Assembly: GCF_902506455.1 (NCBI RefSeq)
Contig: NZ_LR733844.1
Location: 249,133-313,132, forward strand
Length of the DNA stretch: 64,000 nt
Origin: Sphingomonas sp. 8AM
GTDB lineage: Bacteria; Pseudomonadota; Alphaproteobacteria; Sphingomonadales; Sphingomonadaceae
Direction: 5' to 3'
Of this stretch, positions 25,234 through 34,647 are shown one piece after another (the stretch's first letter is position 1; each line of letters opens with the position of its first letter). A program made the position numbers and the translations under genes. The notes under the pieces are model-generated. The model searched no databases, was not told the DNA's origin, and saw only the letters and a list, made by a program, of their open reading frames with translations.

Positions 25234-27714
25234 ATGAAACACGAACCCATCCGCACCCCGCCGAGCGACAGCCGGCCGCACATGATCGTGATCGGCAACG
25301 GCATGGCCGGGTGCCGCGCGGTCGAGGAACTGCTCGCGCGCGATCCGACCCGCTACCGCGTGACGATCGTCGGTGCCGAGCAGCACGTGAACTACAACCG
25401 CATCATGCTGTCGCCGGTGCTGGCGGGCGAGAAAACCTTCGACGAGATCGTCATCAACGGCCACGATTGGTACGCCGACAACGGCATCACCTTGCTGAGC
25501 GGCGATCCGGTGATCGCGATCGACCGCGCCGCGCGCACCGTCACGACGCGCGGCGGGATCGTGATGCCCTATGACCGGCTGCTGATCGCGACCGGCTCCG
25601 ATCCGTTCATCATCCCGGTGCCGGGCAAGGACCTGCCGGGCGTGATCGGCTTCCGCGACATGAACGATGTCGGCGCGATGTTGACCGCCGCCGAAAAGGG
25701 CGGGCGCGCGGTGGTGATCGGCGGCGGGTTGCTCGGGCTCGAAGCCGCGCACGGCCTGTCGCTGCGCGGCATGAACGTCACGGTGCTGCACCTGATGCCC
25801 ACGCTGCTCGAACGGCAGCTCGACGAGGCGGCGGCGTGGTTACTGCGCACCGCGTTGGAGGCGCGCGGGCAGACGATCATGACCGGCGCGGACACCGCCG
25901 CGATCCTCGGCGACACGCATGTCACCGGCGTGCTGCTGAAGGACGGCACCGAACTGCCCGCTGATCTGGTGGTGATGGCGGTCGGCATCCGTCCGTCGGT
26001 GGCGCTGGCGCGGGGCGCCGGGCTCGACGTCGGGCGCGGGATCAGGGTGGACGACCATATGGTCACCTCCGATCCGAACGTGCTCGCGGTCGGCGAATGC
26101 GTCGAGCATGACGGACAGGTCTACGGCCTCGTCGCGCCGCTATGGGACATGTGCCGCGCGCTGGCGGACGGGCTGGTCGAGCAGCCCAGCGGCTATCGCC
26201 CCGCGCCGACCGCGACCAAGCTGAAGGTCGCCGGACTCGACGTCTTCTCGGCGGGCGATTTCTCGGGCGGCGACGGCGCGGAGGACATCGTGCTGCGCGA
26301 CGCCAGCCGCGGCATCTACAAGCGCGTCGTGGTGCGCGGCGACCGGATCGTCGGCGCGGTGCTTTACGGCGATACCGCCGACGGCAATTGGTATTTCGAC
26401 CTGCTCAAGAAGGGCGAGGATATCGCGTCCATCCGCGACGCGCTGATCTTCGGGCAAGCCTTCGCCTCGGGAGGGGGGCAGGCGGACCCTAAGGCGGCCG
26501 TTGCGGCGCTTTCCGACGAGGCGGAAATCTGCGGCTGCAACGGCGTGTCCAAGGGCAAGGTGCTGGCGTGCATCGACGGCGGCGCGCACAGCCTCGATGC
26601 GGTGCGCTCGGGGTGCAAGGCCTCGGCGAGTTGCGGGTCGTGCACCGGGATCGTCGAGAGCTTGCTCGCGCTGCGGCTCGGCGGCGAGGTCGAGGCCGGC
26701 CCGAAGACGATGTGCAAATGCACCACGTTCGGTCACGACGACGTGCGCCGCGAGATCGTCGCGCAGGGGATGCGCGCGATCCCCGAGGTGATGCAGAAGC
26801 TGCACTGGTCGACCCCGGACGGCTGTTCGTCGTGCCGCCCGGCGCTCAATTACTATCTGCTCTGCGCGCTGCCCGGCGACTATGTCGACGACCAGCAGAG
26901 CCGCTTCGTCAACGAGCGGATGCACGCCAACATCCAGAAGGACGGCACCTATTCGGTGGTGCCGCGCATGTGGGGCGGGCTGACCAGCCCCAAGGAACTG
27001 CGCGCGATCGCCGACGTGGTCGAGAAGTTCAACGCGCCGATGGTCAAGGTAACCGGCGGGCAGCGGCTCGATATCTTCGGGATCAAGAAGGAGGACCTGC
27101 CCGCCGTGTGGGCGGACCTCAACGCCGCCGGGATGGTCAGCGGCCATGCCTATGGCAAATCGCTGCGCACCGTGAAGACCTGCGTCGGCAGCGAATGGTG
27201 CCGGTTCGGCACGCAGGATTCGACCGGACTCGGCGTCAAGATCGAGCGCGCGACCTGGGGGTCGTGGATGCCACACAAGTTCAAGATCGCGGTCAGCGGC
27301 TGCCCACGCAATTGCGCCGAGGCGACGATCAAGGACTTCGGGATCGTCTGCGTCGACAGCGGCTACGAACTGCATGTCGGCGGCAATGGCGGGATCAAGG
27401 TCCGCGCCACCGACCTGTTGTGCAAGGTCGCGACCGAGGCGGAGGCGATCGAGATGTGCGCCGCCTTCATCCAGCTTTACCGCGAGGAGGCGCGCTATCT
27501 GGAGCGCACCGCGCCGTGGATCGAGCGCGTCGGGCTGGCCTACCTCCAGTCGCGGCTGCTGCCCGATGCGGAGGCGCGCGCAGGTTTGGCGGTGCGGTTC
27601 TTCCATTCGCAGCGCTTCTCGCAGGATGATCCGTGGGCGCAGCGCGTCGCGGGCGCCGAGCGCGAGCATCATGCGCCGATGGCGCGCTTCCAGCCGCAGG
27701 AGGAAATGGCATGA
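25234..27714 (+). CDS. nirB: NAD(P)H-dependent assimilatory nitrite reductase, large subunit
   Basis: An 826-residue cytoplasmic enzyme that reduces nitrite to ammonium with six electrons. Domains in order: FAD/NAD(P) disulfide-oxidoreductase fold (MIVIGNGMAGCRAVEELL at ~11-28; VVIGGGLLGLEAAHGL at ~160), BFD-like [2Fe-2S] domain with cysteines in EICGCNGVSKGKV and SASCGSCTG, and the siroheme/[4Fe-4S] nitrite/sulfite reductase half with Cys residues in KTCVGSEWCRFG and SGCPRNCAEA. Starts 27 bp after narK and overlaps nirD by 4 bp (ATGA). Siroheme supply comes from cobA in the same operon. Confidence 0.95.
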   Translation: MKHEPIRTPPSDSRPHMIVIGNGMAGCRAVEELLARDPTRYRVTIVGAEQHVNYNRIMLSPVLAGEKTFDEIVINGHDWYADNGITLLSGDPVIAIDRAARTVTTRGGIVMPYDRLLIATGSDPFIIPVPGKDLPGVIGFRDMNDVGAMLTAAEKGGRAVVIGGGLLGLEAAHGLSLRGMNVTVLHLMPTLLERQLDEAAAWLLRTALEARGQTIMTGADTAAILGDTHVTGVLLKDGTELPADLVVMAVGIRPSVALARGAGLDVGRGIRVDDHMVTSDPNVLAVGECVEHDGQVYGLVAPLWDMCRALADGLVEQPSGYRPAPTATKLKVAGLDVFSAGDFSGGDGAEDIVLRDASRGIYKRVVVRGDRIVGAVLYGDTADGNWYFDLLKKGEDIASIRDALIFGQAFASGGGQADPKAAVAALSDEAEICGCNGVSKGKVLACIDGGAHSLDAVRSGCKASASCGSCTGIVESLLALRLGGEVEAGPKTMCKCTTFGHDDVRREIVAQGMRAIPEVMQKLHWSTPDGCSSCRPALNYYLLCALPGDYVDDQQSRFVNERMHANIQKDGTYSVVPRMWGGLTSPKELRAIADVVEKFNAPMVKVTGGQRLDIFGIKKEDLPAVWADLNAAGMVSGHAYGKSLRTVKTCVGSEWCRFGTQDSTGLGVKIERATWGSWMPHKFKIAVSGCPRNCAEATIKDFGIVCVDSGYELHVGGNGGIKVRATDLLCKVATEAEAIEMCAAFIQLYREEARYLERTAPWIERVGLAYLQSRLLPDAEARAGLAVRFFHSQRFSQDDPWAQRVAGAEREHHAPMARFQPQEEMA

Positions 27715-28049
27715 TCGGCGAGTGGCTCGACATCGGCCGCGTGGACGAAATCCCGCTGCGCGGCAGCCGTACGGTGCAGGTCGCGGGCGGCGACGATATC
27801 GCGGTGTTCCGCACCGGCGAGAACCAGGTCTTCGCGCTGCTCGATCGCTGCCCGCACAAGCACGGGCGGCTGTCGCAGGGAATCGTGCATGGCGGCGCGG
27901 TGGCGTGTCCGCTGCACAATTGGCGGATCTCGCTCTCGACCGGGGAGGCGCTGGGCGAGGATCGCGGCTGTACCCCGGTGGTGCCGGTGAAGGTGACCGC
28001 GGGCCGCGTGCTGATCTGCCGCGCGAGCACGCTGAAGGCGGCGGCGTGA
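27711..28049 (+). CDS. nirD: Nitrite reductase small subunit (Rieske-type)
   Basis: A 112-residue Rieske-fold protein, the partner of NirB. The expected CxH...CxxH positions are seen as RCPHKHGRLSQG and ACPLHNWRIS, so a real [2Fe-2S] cluster is possible, whereas many NirD proteins have lost some ligands. Start codon overlaps the nirB stop. It is followed by a GC-rich repeat region before nasA. Confidence 0.93.
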   Translation: MIGEWLDIGRVDEIPLRGSRTVQVAGGDDIAVFRTGENQVFALLDRCPHKHGRLSQGIVHGGAVACPLHNWRISLSTGEALGEDRGCTPVVPVKVTAGRVLICRASTLKAAA

Positions 28050-28053
28050 TGCT

Positions 28054-28178
28054 CCCCTCCCTGCAAGGGAGGGGCCGGGGGCGGGTGGCCGTTTGCGATA
28101 CGGCGCCCCCGACCCTCGGATACCTCCGGATCACGAGCACGCGACCCTCCCCCAGCCCCCTCCCTGAGAGGGAGGGGG
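28054..28178. repeat. Pair of GC-rich palindromes in the nirD-nasA gap
   Basis: The 133-bp gap is framed by two palindromes of similar composition: CCCCTCCCTGCAAGGGAGGGG (arms around TGCA) at 28054-28074 and CCCCCTCCCT / AGGGAGGGGG at 28156-28178. Together they look like the two ends of one dispersed intergenic element of the kind common in sphingomonads. The second palindrome provides the GGGAGGGGGAG ribosome binding site of nasA. Confidence 0.6.
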
Positions 28179-28182
28179 AGCA

Positions 28183-30765
28183 GTGATCCGCACCACCTGC
28201 GCCTATTGCGGCGTCGGCTGCGGCATCCTCGCCACCCCGACCGGCGAGCGCAGCGTCCGCATTCAGGGCGACCCCGATCACCCCGCCAACCACGGCCGGC
28301 TCTGCTCCAAGGGCACGCATCTCGGCGAGACGGTCGGGCTGGATGGGCGCCTGCTCCACCCGATGATCGGCCAGCGCCGCGCGACATGGGACAAGGCGCT
28401 CGACCTCGTCGCAAAGCGCTTCCGCGACACGATCGCACAGCACGGCCCCGACAGCGTCGCCTTCTACGTCTCCGGCCAATTGCTCACCGAGGACTATTAC
28501 GTCGCAAACAAGCTGATGAAGGGCTTCATCGGCAGCGCGAACATCGACACCAATTCGCGGCTGTGCATGTCGAGCGCGGTGGCCGGGCACATGCGCGCGT
28601 TCGGCGAGGACGTGGTGCCCGCCAGCTATGACGATATCGACGCCGCCGATTTGATCGTGCTGGTCGGGTCGAACACCGCCTGGTGCCACCCGATCGTCTA
28701 CCAACGGATCCGTGCGCGCTGTGCGGCGGGTGCGACGATGGTGGTGATCGACCCGCGCCGCACCGAAACCGCCGAAGAAGCCGACCTGCATCTCGCGATC
28801 CGGCCCGGCAGCGACGTGGCGCTGATGAACGGCGCGCTGGCATGGTGTCGCGACTCCGGGGCCGTCGACGAACGTTACCTCGCCGATCACGTCGCGGTGC
28901 CGGACGATTTCTGGGCGGCGCTGGGCGAGGGGCATGACCTGTGGTCGGTGGCGCGCACCTGCGACGTGCCGGCGGGCGAGCTGCGGCGCTTCTACGAGTT
29001 GCTGGCCGCGACGCCGCGCACCGTGACCCTGTTCAGCCAAGGCGTGAACCAGTCGCTGGCCGGCACCGATCAGGTGAACGCGATCCTCAACCTCCACCTC
29101 GCCACCGGGCGGATCGGCAAGCCCGGCGCCGCGCCGTTCTCGATCACCGGTCAGCCCAACGCGATGGGCGGACGCGAGGTCGGCGGGCTGGCGACGACGC
29201 TGGCGGCGCATCGCGATTTCGCGCCCGAAAACCGGGAGGTGGTGCAGCGCTTCTGGGCGTCGCCGACGATCGCGCGCAAGCCGGGGCTGAAGGCCGTCGA
29301 CCTGTTCCGCGCGATCGGCGAGGGGCGGATCAAGGCGCTGTGGGTCATGGCGACCAATCCGGCGGTGTCGATGCCCGATGCCGGGCGCGTGCGCGAGGCG
29401 CTGGCCGCGTGCCGGTTCGTGGTGGTCTCGGACGTGATGGCGGACACCGATACGGGTGCGTTCGCGCATGTCCGCCTGCCCGCCGCAGCGTGGGGCGAGA
29501 AGGACGGCACCGTCACCAATTCGGAGCGGATGGTCAGCCGCCAGCGCGCGCTGTTCTCACTGCCGGGCGAGGTGCAGCCAGACTGGTGGATCGTTTCTCA
29601 GGTCGGGCGCCGGATGGGATGGAAGTCGGCCTTCGCGTACGACCGCCCGGCCGACATCTGGCGCGAGCATGTGCGGCTGTCGCGTTACGAGAACGACGGC
29701 GCGCGCGTGTTGACGCTGCCCGCCAGCGGCGGCGGCAATGCCGGCTACGACGATCTCGCACCGTTCCGCTGGGGCGGGACGCCGTTCGCCGACGGGCGCT
29801 TTTCGACTCCTGACGGACGCGCACGGCTGGTGCCGGTGGTGCAGAAGCCGCTCGCCGCGCCGCTGCCGAAATGGCCGCTGACGCTCAACACCGGGCGCTA
29901 TCGCGACCATTGGCATACGATGACGCGCACCGGGCTCGCGCCGCGGCTGGCGCGGCATCGGGCCGAGCCGCTGGTCGAGGTCCACCCCGACGATGCCGCG
30001 CGCTACGGCATCGCCGATGGCGCGCTGGCGCGGGTCGCGACCCCGCAGGGTGAAAGCCTTTACCGCGCCAGCATCGTCACGACGCAGCGCGCGGGCGAGC
30101 TGTTCGTACCGATCCACTGGACCGATCGCACGTCGATCGGTGGCCGTACCGGACTGCTCCCGCGCCCGCTCGCCGACCCGCATTCGGGGCAGCCGGGGTT
30201 CAAGGCGACCCCGGCCCGCATCGCGCCGGTGGCAACGCGCTGGCGCGGCTTCGCCCTGTTCGCGGGCGAGCCGGCGCGGCGGCCCGACGTCTTGTGGGCG
30301 ACACGCGTCGCGGTGCCGGCGGGCACGATGTGGGAACTGGCCGATGATCGCGCGCCGGACGGGCTCGACGCGCTGCTCCCCGCGGGCGAGCGCGTCGATG
30401 CGATCGATCCGGCACGCGGCACGCGGCGCGTCGCGGTACTGGCAGACGGTCGGCTCGTCGCGGCATTGTTCCTGACGGAAAACGGCGAATTGCCCGCGCG
30501 CAACTGGCTGATCGAGCAATTGTCCGTGCCACTCGCCGCACCGACCGTGCTTGCGGGACGCGCGCCCGGCGCCGTAGTCGAACGCGGCGCGATCGTCTGC
30601 GCCTGCCTAGACCTCGGAATGCGCACGATCGTCGCCGCAATTCGCGAACAAGGCCTGACCGATGTCGCCGCGGTCGGTGTCGCGATCGGCGCCGGCACCA
30701 ATTGCGGCTCGTGCCGCCCCGCGCTCGCGCGGCTGATCGCCGAGGAGAAGACCGATGCCGCATGA
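28183..30765 (+). CDS. nasA: Assimilatory nitrate reductase, catalytic molybdenum subunit
   Basis: An 860-residue molybdopterin oxidoreductase that reduces nitrate to nitrite in the cytoplasm. The N-terminal [4Fe-4S] motif uses Cys6, Cys9, Cys13 and Cys41 (TCAYCGVGCG, RLCSKG). The Mo-bis-MGD domain carries NTNSRLCMSSAVAGH with the Mo-ligand cysteine, and MGGREVGGLATTLA. The C-terminal ~60 residues (IVCACLDLGMRTI to GTNCGSCRPALARL) are a BFD-like [2Fe-2S] domain, seen in NasA types that take electrons directly from a flavoprotein. The start is GTG with a GGAGGGGGAG RBS. Overlaps cobA by 11 bp. Confidence 0.94.
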   Translation: MIRTTCAYCGVGCGILATPTGERSVRIQGDPDHPANHGRLCSKGTHLGETVGLDGRLLHPMIGQRRATWDKALDLVAKRFRDTIAQHGPDSVAFYVSGQLLTEDYYVANKLMKGFIGSANIDTNSRLCMSSAVAGHMRAFGEDVVPASYDDIDAADLIVLVGSNTAWCHPIVYQRIRARCAAGATMVVIDPRRTETAEEADLHLAIRPGSDVALMNGALAWCRDSGAVDERYLADHVAVPDDFWAALGEGHDLWSVARTCDVPAGELRRFYELLAATPRTVTLFSQGVNQSLAGTDQVNAILNLHLATGRIGKPGAAPFSITGQPNAMGGREVGGLATTLAAHRDFAPENREVVQRFWASPTIARKPGLKAVDLFRAIGEGRIKALWVMATNPAVSMPDAGRVREALAACRFVVVSDVMADTDTGAFAHVRLPAAAWGEKDGTVTNSERMVSRQRALFSLPGEVQPDWWIVSQVGRRMGWKSAFAYDRPADIWREHVRLSRYENDGARVLTLPASGGGNAGYDDLAPFRWGGTPFADGRFSTPDGRARLVPVVQKPLAAPLPKWPLTLNTGRYRDHWHTMTRTGLAPRLARHRAEPLVEVHPDDAARYGIADGALARVATPQGESLYRASIVTTQRAGELFVPIHWTDRTSIGGRTGLLPRPLADPHSGQPGFKATPARIAPVATRWRGFALFAGEPARRPDVLWATRVAVPAGTMWELADDRAPDGLDALLPAGERVDAIDPARGTRRVAVLADGRLVAALFLTENGELPARNWLIEQLSVPLAAPTVLAGRAPGAVVERGAIVCACLDLGMRTIVAAIREQGLTDVAAVGVAIGAGTNCGSCRPALARLIAEEKTDAA

Positions 30766-31534
30766 CGACTTTCCCCCCGCCAGCGTGTGGCTGGTCGGCG
30801 CTGGTCCCGGTGACCCCGAACTGCTGACGCGCAAGGCGGCGCGGCTGATCGCGACGGCGGACGTGATCTACTACGACGCGTTGGTCGGGCCGGCGGTCCT
30901 CGAACTCGCGGCAGCGGGTGCAGAGTGCATCAGCGTCGGCAAGCGCTCGGGTCGCCACTCCAAGGATCAGGCGTCGATCGACGCGCTGATCGTTGCGGCG
31001 GCACTGGCCGGACAGCGCGTGGTGCGGTTGAAGGGCGGCGATCCGGCGATCTTCGGGCGCACCGCCGAGGAGGTCGCCGCGTGCCGCGCGGCGGGTGTGG
31101 CCGTGCGGATCTGCCCGGGGATCACCGCGGCGAGCGCGGCGGTCGCGGCGGCGGGCACCGCGCTGACCTTGCGCGGCCAAGCGCGACGACTGACCTTTGT
31201 CACCGCGCATGCGCGCGCCGGTGAACCGCTCGATCTCGACTGGGCAGGGCTCGCAACGGAGGGTGCGACGCTGGCGGTCTATATGGGGCGGGCCGCCGCG
31301 GCGACGGTGGCGCAGCAACTGGTCGCGGCAGGGCGCAGCGCGGACACACCGGTGACGGTGGTGGTCAATGCCTCGCTGCCTGGCGAGCGGATCATCCGCG
31401 GCCGATTGTCGTCGCTCGCGTTCCTGGTCGAGACGATCGGCGAGCGCGACCCGACGATGTTGCTGGTCGGCGAGGCGGTGCGGGCACCGGCGGGCGGGGC
31501 GACGCATCGCGCGGTTGCGGCGGTGCAGGCGTGA
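30755..31534 (+). CDS. cobA: Uroporphyrinogen-III C-methyltransferase
   Basis: A 259-residue SAM-dependent methyltransferase that makes precorrin-2, the precursor of siroheme. Motifs: VWLVGAGPGDPELLT (SAM site, ~9-23), VIYYDALVG, KRSGRH, RLKGGDPAIFGRTAEEV and the VCPGITAASA-like segment ICPGITAASAAVAAAG. The operon position, overlapping nasA, fits supply of siroheme for NirB. No CysG-type dehydrogenase/ferrochelatase domain is fused, so the last steps depend on another gene. Confidence 0.93.
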   Translation: MPHDDFPPASVWLVGAGPGDPELLTRKAARLIATADVIYYDALVGPAVLELAAAGAECISVGKRSGRHSKDQASIDALIVAAALAGQRVVRLKGGDPAIFGRTAEEVAACRAAGVAVRICPGITAASAAVAAAGTALTLRGQARRLTFVTAHARAGEPLDLDWAGLATEGATLAVYMGRAAAATVAQQLVAAGRSADTPVTVVVNASLPGERIIRGRLSSLAFLVETIGERDPTMLLVGEAVRAPAGGATHRAVAAVQA

Positions 31535-31641
31535 ACGGGATGTGGCGCGCGCTGGCGACGCCGGCCTGTGGCTGGCCGCGCTTTCTGGCCTATGCGGCGC
31601 TGTGCTGCGCCGTGTGCCTCCCGGGCATGTACATGCTGTAG
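31531..31641 (+). CDS. Small membrane peptide, last gene of the nitrate operon
   Basis: A 36-codon reading frame from a GTG that overlaps the cobA stop (GTGA), ending at TAG 31641 just before a hairpin. The product has a charged N-terminal part (NGMWRALATPACGWPRF) and a hydrophobic helix rich in Ala and Cys (LAYAALCCAVCLPGMYML). Four cysteines in 36 residues is striking. It looks like a single-pass membrane microprotein translated by coupling. I know of no named family; similar tiny proteins at the end of nitrate operons may have been overlooked because of size. Confidence 0.5.
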   Translation: MNGMWRALATPACGWPRFLAYAALCCAVCLPGMYML

Positions 31642-31645
31642 GGAC

Positions 31646-31668
31646 GGGCGGCGGTACGACCGCCGCCC
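31646..31668. terminator. Hairpin at the end of the nitrate operon
   Basis: A perfect 10-bp stem (GGGCGGCGGT / ACCGCCGCCC) with loop ACG sits between the small ORF and the convergent TonB receptor, 5 bp after the TAG. It has no T tract; probably a bidirectional terminator. Confidence 0.6.
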
Positions 31669-31676
31669 GCGCGGGA

Positions 31677-34523
31677 TCAGAACGAGAAGCGGACGCCCGC
31701 GTCGTAGCGGGGACCGAAGTTCTGGTATTGCAGCAGCTGGTTGTCGAAGCGCCCGGTCTGGAAATACTTGGCGTTGAACAAATTGGTGCCTTCCACGAAC
31801 ACCTGCACCGCCGGCGTTACGTTGACCGCGACGCTGCCGTCGAACTGGCCGTAATCGCGCACGAAGATCGGCTCGTTGCCCGAACCGCCCGCCAGCTGGC
31901 GCAGGAAGCGCTCGCGGCGATTGTAGGCGAGGCGCGCCGAGATGCCGTACTTCTCGTAGAACACAGTGCCGTTTTGCGAATTGCCGATCCCCTCGGCCGC
32001 GAACGACTGACCGGTCTGGTTGACGTCGAAATCGCGGTTTGTGCTGACGAAGGTCGCATTGGCCTGCACGCCGAAGCCGCTCAGCACGCCCGGCAACCAG
32101 TCGAACGTATGGACCAGGTTCAGCTCGAGACCCTTGATCTCCAGCGATTGCGCATTGCGCGGACGCCGCACGCTGAATTCGCCGAAGAACTGACCGCCGA
32201 CCTGCGTGATGAGACCGCCGGCCGGCAGCGTCACACCCTGCGCATTGCCTGCATTACGGATCGGCAGGAGCTCGGTCGCGAAGCTCTGGACGATGAAGTC
32301 GTCGATCTTCTTGTAGAAGACCGCCGCCGACAGCGTCGTCGTTCGGGTTGGATACCATTCGACCGACAGATCGGCGTTGTTGGCGCGATACGGCTTCAAC
32401 TCGGTATTGCCGCCGCTGGCGCTCAGCGTCGCCGGTCGCAGCGTATCGGTGTTGAAGGTCGGCGCCAGATCGCCGATCGCCGGGCGCGTCAGCGTCTTGT
32501 ACGCCGCGACGCGCACCTGCAGCTTCGGTGTCAGGTTCAGCCGCACGTTCGCATTCGGCAGGAAGTTGCTGTACGAAGACTGGCGCGACACCGCCAGACC
32601 GGACGTGCTGTCGAACACTCCGACATAGATCGTCGGATCGGTCGGCGGATTGCCGCCGGTCGGCGTCAGGTCGACCAGCTGCCGCTGCTGCCCGAACGAG
32701 CTGAGCTCGGTATATTCGTAGCGCGCACCGACGTTGACGAACAACGGCATGCTGCCGATGTTCGATTCGAAATCGGCGTCGGCATAGCTGGCATAGACCG
32801 TCTCCTTGACCCGCGCCGAGGGCTGCGGGGTCGCCGCATAGCCATTGGCCCGCGCATAACGTGCCGCGGTCGTGCCCGGCGCGAGTTTCTGGGCGGTATC
32901 GAGCGCCGAGGTGGCGGCCGCGCTGGTCAGGAAGTTCAGATAGGCGCGCGGATCGAAGGTCAGGAAGGTGAGCGGCACCGACCCACTCTTCGCACCGAGC
33001 GAGTTCATCGTGAACGACGACAGCAACGACGGATCGGCGAGCGTCGGATAACCGCAATAGATGCAGCCGACGTCGTCCGCCGACGTGACCGGCACGTTGT
33101 TCTTGTCACGCGTGGTGCGCGCCAGGCCGAAGCGGAACGCCTTGAGGACGCCGTCGACTGGCTTGAACTCGTTGTTCCAGCGGTATTCCGTCACCTTCTC
33201 GGTGATGTCGTTGCCGTTAACGCCGGCGATGTGGGTGCGGCCCAGTGCAGGGTTGGTCAGCACGCCCGCGCCGTAGCCCGACGTCGAGCCGATTCCGCCG
33301 TCCTCCGCCTGCTGGAAGCTGTAAGTCGACGGGGTGCCGATCACCGCGAAATAGGACTTGCCGCCGCCGGCGTTCTTCGCGCGGGACCAGCTGGCGTCGA
33401 GCGTCATCTTGAACTGGTCGCTCGGCTTCCATTCGACATTGCCGCCGGCTTCCCACGTCGTCGTCTCGCGGACCGCGCCGGACGAGATGAAGTCGGCGTT
33501 GCCGTTGGTGGTCAGCGAAGTGATCGTGCGGTTGGAGTCGATCGCTGCGGCGGTATAGCTCGACGGCTCGAACCAGCTGCCCAGCGCGCGCGTCGTCGAG
33601 TCGCTCTTGAACTTGTTGTACAGGCCATCGACCGTGAAGGTCAGCGTGTCGCTGGCCTCATATTGCGCGACCAGCGTCGCCCCCAGACGGGTGCGGACGT
33701 CGCGCGCATTGCCGACGTCCTGGTTGCGCGGTGCGTAGACGTTGGTGAATAGCGGGGCGTTGGTCGGTCCGACCGTCGTGTTCGGCAGGTAGCCGCCGTT
33801 GCTGACCGAGTCGACCGACGCGATACGCTTCTGATACGAGATCGAGCCGAGCAGACCCAGCCGGCCATCGGCGAACGTGTCGCTCAACAGGCCGAACAGC
33901 TGCGGGGTCAGTTTCTCGCTGTTCTTTTCGTACAGCGCCTTGGCGGTGAAAATGCCCTTGAAGCCCTTCAGGTCGAGCGGGCGTGGCGTCTGGATATTGA
34001 TCGTCGCGCCGATCCCGCCGCTCTGCAGCGGCGCCTGCGCGCTCTTGTAGACCTGTGCGCCGCTGATGAGCTCGGCGGGAATAAGATCAAAGGAGAAGGA
34101 GCGGTTGAAATTGTCGGAGGCGAAGCTGCGGCCGTTGAACAGCACGGTATTGAACTGCGGTCCCAGACCGCGAACCGTGACCGACTGACCTTCGCCGTTG
34201 CTGCGATCGATCGCGACACCCGGAATGCGCTGTAGCGATTCGGCGACGTTGGCGTCGGGAAACTTGCCGAGGTCTTCGGAAGAGATCGCATCGAGGATGC
34301 CCGATGAGTCGCGCTTCTGCGCGGCAGATGAGGCGATGCTGGCGCGGATGCCGGTGACCACGATGTCGTCGGCGGCGGGATCGTTCGACGCCGCGATACC
34401 GGTGCCTTGCGGTGGCACGCTTTCCTGCGCCAGCGCCGGCGTAGAGACGATCAGCGCGCCGATAGCGCAACTCATACCTGCCGTGGTATGCCACAAAGCG
34501 CGGGCACGGTGCCGAGATGTCAT
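31677..34523 (-). CDS. TonB-dependent receptor
   Basis: A 948-residue outer-membrane receptor. Signal peptide (MTSRHRAR...ALAQ, ~1-32), then a TonB-box-like DDIVVTGIRASIASSAAQKRD, plug domain (ILDAISSEDLGKFPDANVAESLQRIPGVAIDR, VRGLGPQFNTVLFNGR) and a 22-strand barrel ending in the aromatic RYDAGVRFSF. The DIVVTGIR / SSEDLGKFPDANVAESLQRIPG class is common in sphingomonads and Caulobacter for glycan or other complex substrates. It is divergent from the halogenase-SapC pair, an arrangement often seen in carbohydrate utilisation loci, so they probably form one functional unit. Substrate unknown. Confidence 0.9.
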   Translation of the reverse strand: MTSRHRARALWHTTAGMSCAIGALIVSTPALAQESVPPQGTGIAASNDPAADDIVVTGIRASIASSAAQKRDSSGILDAISSEDLGKFPDANVAESLQRIPGVAIDRSNGEGQSVTVRGLGPQFNTVLFNGRSFASDNFNRSFSFDLIPAELISGAQVYKSAQAPLQSGGIGATINIQTPRPLDLKGFKGIFTAKALYEKNSEKLTPQLFGLLSDTFADGRLGLLGSISYQKRIASVDSVSNGGYLPNTTVGPTNAPLFTNVYAPRNQDVGNARDVRTRLGATLVAQYEASDTLTFTVDGLYNKFKSDSTTRALGSWFEPSSYTAAAIDSNRTITSLTTNGNADFISSGAVRETTTWEAGGNVEWKPSDQFKMTLDASWSRAKNAGGGKSYFAVIGTPSTYSFQQAEDGGIGSTSGYGAGVLTNPALGRTHIAGVNGNDITEKVTEYRWNNEFKPVDGVLKAFRFGLARTTRDKNNVPVTSADDVGCIYCGYPTLADPSLLSSFTMNSLGAKSGSVPLTFLTFDPRAYLNFLTSAAATSALDTAQKLAPGTTAARYARANGYAATPQPSARVKETVYASYADADFESNIGSMPLFVNVGARYEYTELSSFGQQRQLVDLTPTGGNPPTDPTIYVGVFDSTSGLAVSRQSSYSNFLPNANVRLNLTPKLQVRVAAYKTLTRPAIGDLAPTFNTDTLRPATLSASGGNTELKPYRANNADLSVEWYPTRTTTLSAAVFYKKIDDFIVQSFATELLPIRNAGNAQGVTLPAGGLITQVGGQFFGEFSVRRPRNAQSLEIKGLELNLVHTFDWLPGVLSGFGVQANATFVSTNRDFDVNQTGQSFAAEGIGNSQNGTVFYEKYGISARLAYNRRERFLRQLAGGSGNEPIFVRDYGQFDGSVAVNVTPAVQVFVEGTNLFNAKYFQTGRFDNQLLQYQNFGPRYDAGVRFSF

Positions 34524-34647
34524 CTTAATCCTCCCATATCGCCCCGCCTTGACTCTGCGGGTTCATCCCGAACACTAGTAATATAATCATACGCTTGCAA
34601 TATGGATAACAAACGATTGCGGCTGTTGGGCGGCGAGGGAGAGGACG
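34524..34647. promoter_or_regulatory. Divergent promoter region, TonB receptor / halogenase
   Basis: A 124-bp AT-rich gap separates the two divergent starts; the stretch 34574-34615 (TAGTAATATAATCATACG and TGCAATATGGATAAC) is far less GC-rich than its surroundings and must hold both promoters. No clear inverted-repeat operator is seen. Confidence 0.4.

Noticed and set aside
28050..28182. CRISPR-like or mobile element between nirD and nasA
   Set aside because: There are just two palindromes of different length and no regular repeat-spacer pattern.
26140..29469. Open frame of 1109 codons on the minus strand opposite nirB-nirD-nasA
   Set aside because: It crosses three real genes and intergenic repeats, has no domain, and shows shadow-frame composition.
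31368..33752. Open frame of 794 codons on the plus strand opposite the TonB receptor
   Set aside because: It starts inside cobA and runs antisense to the receptor; composition is that of a shadow.
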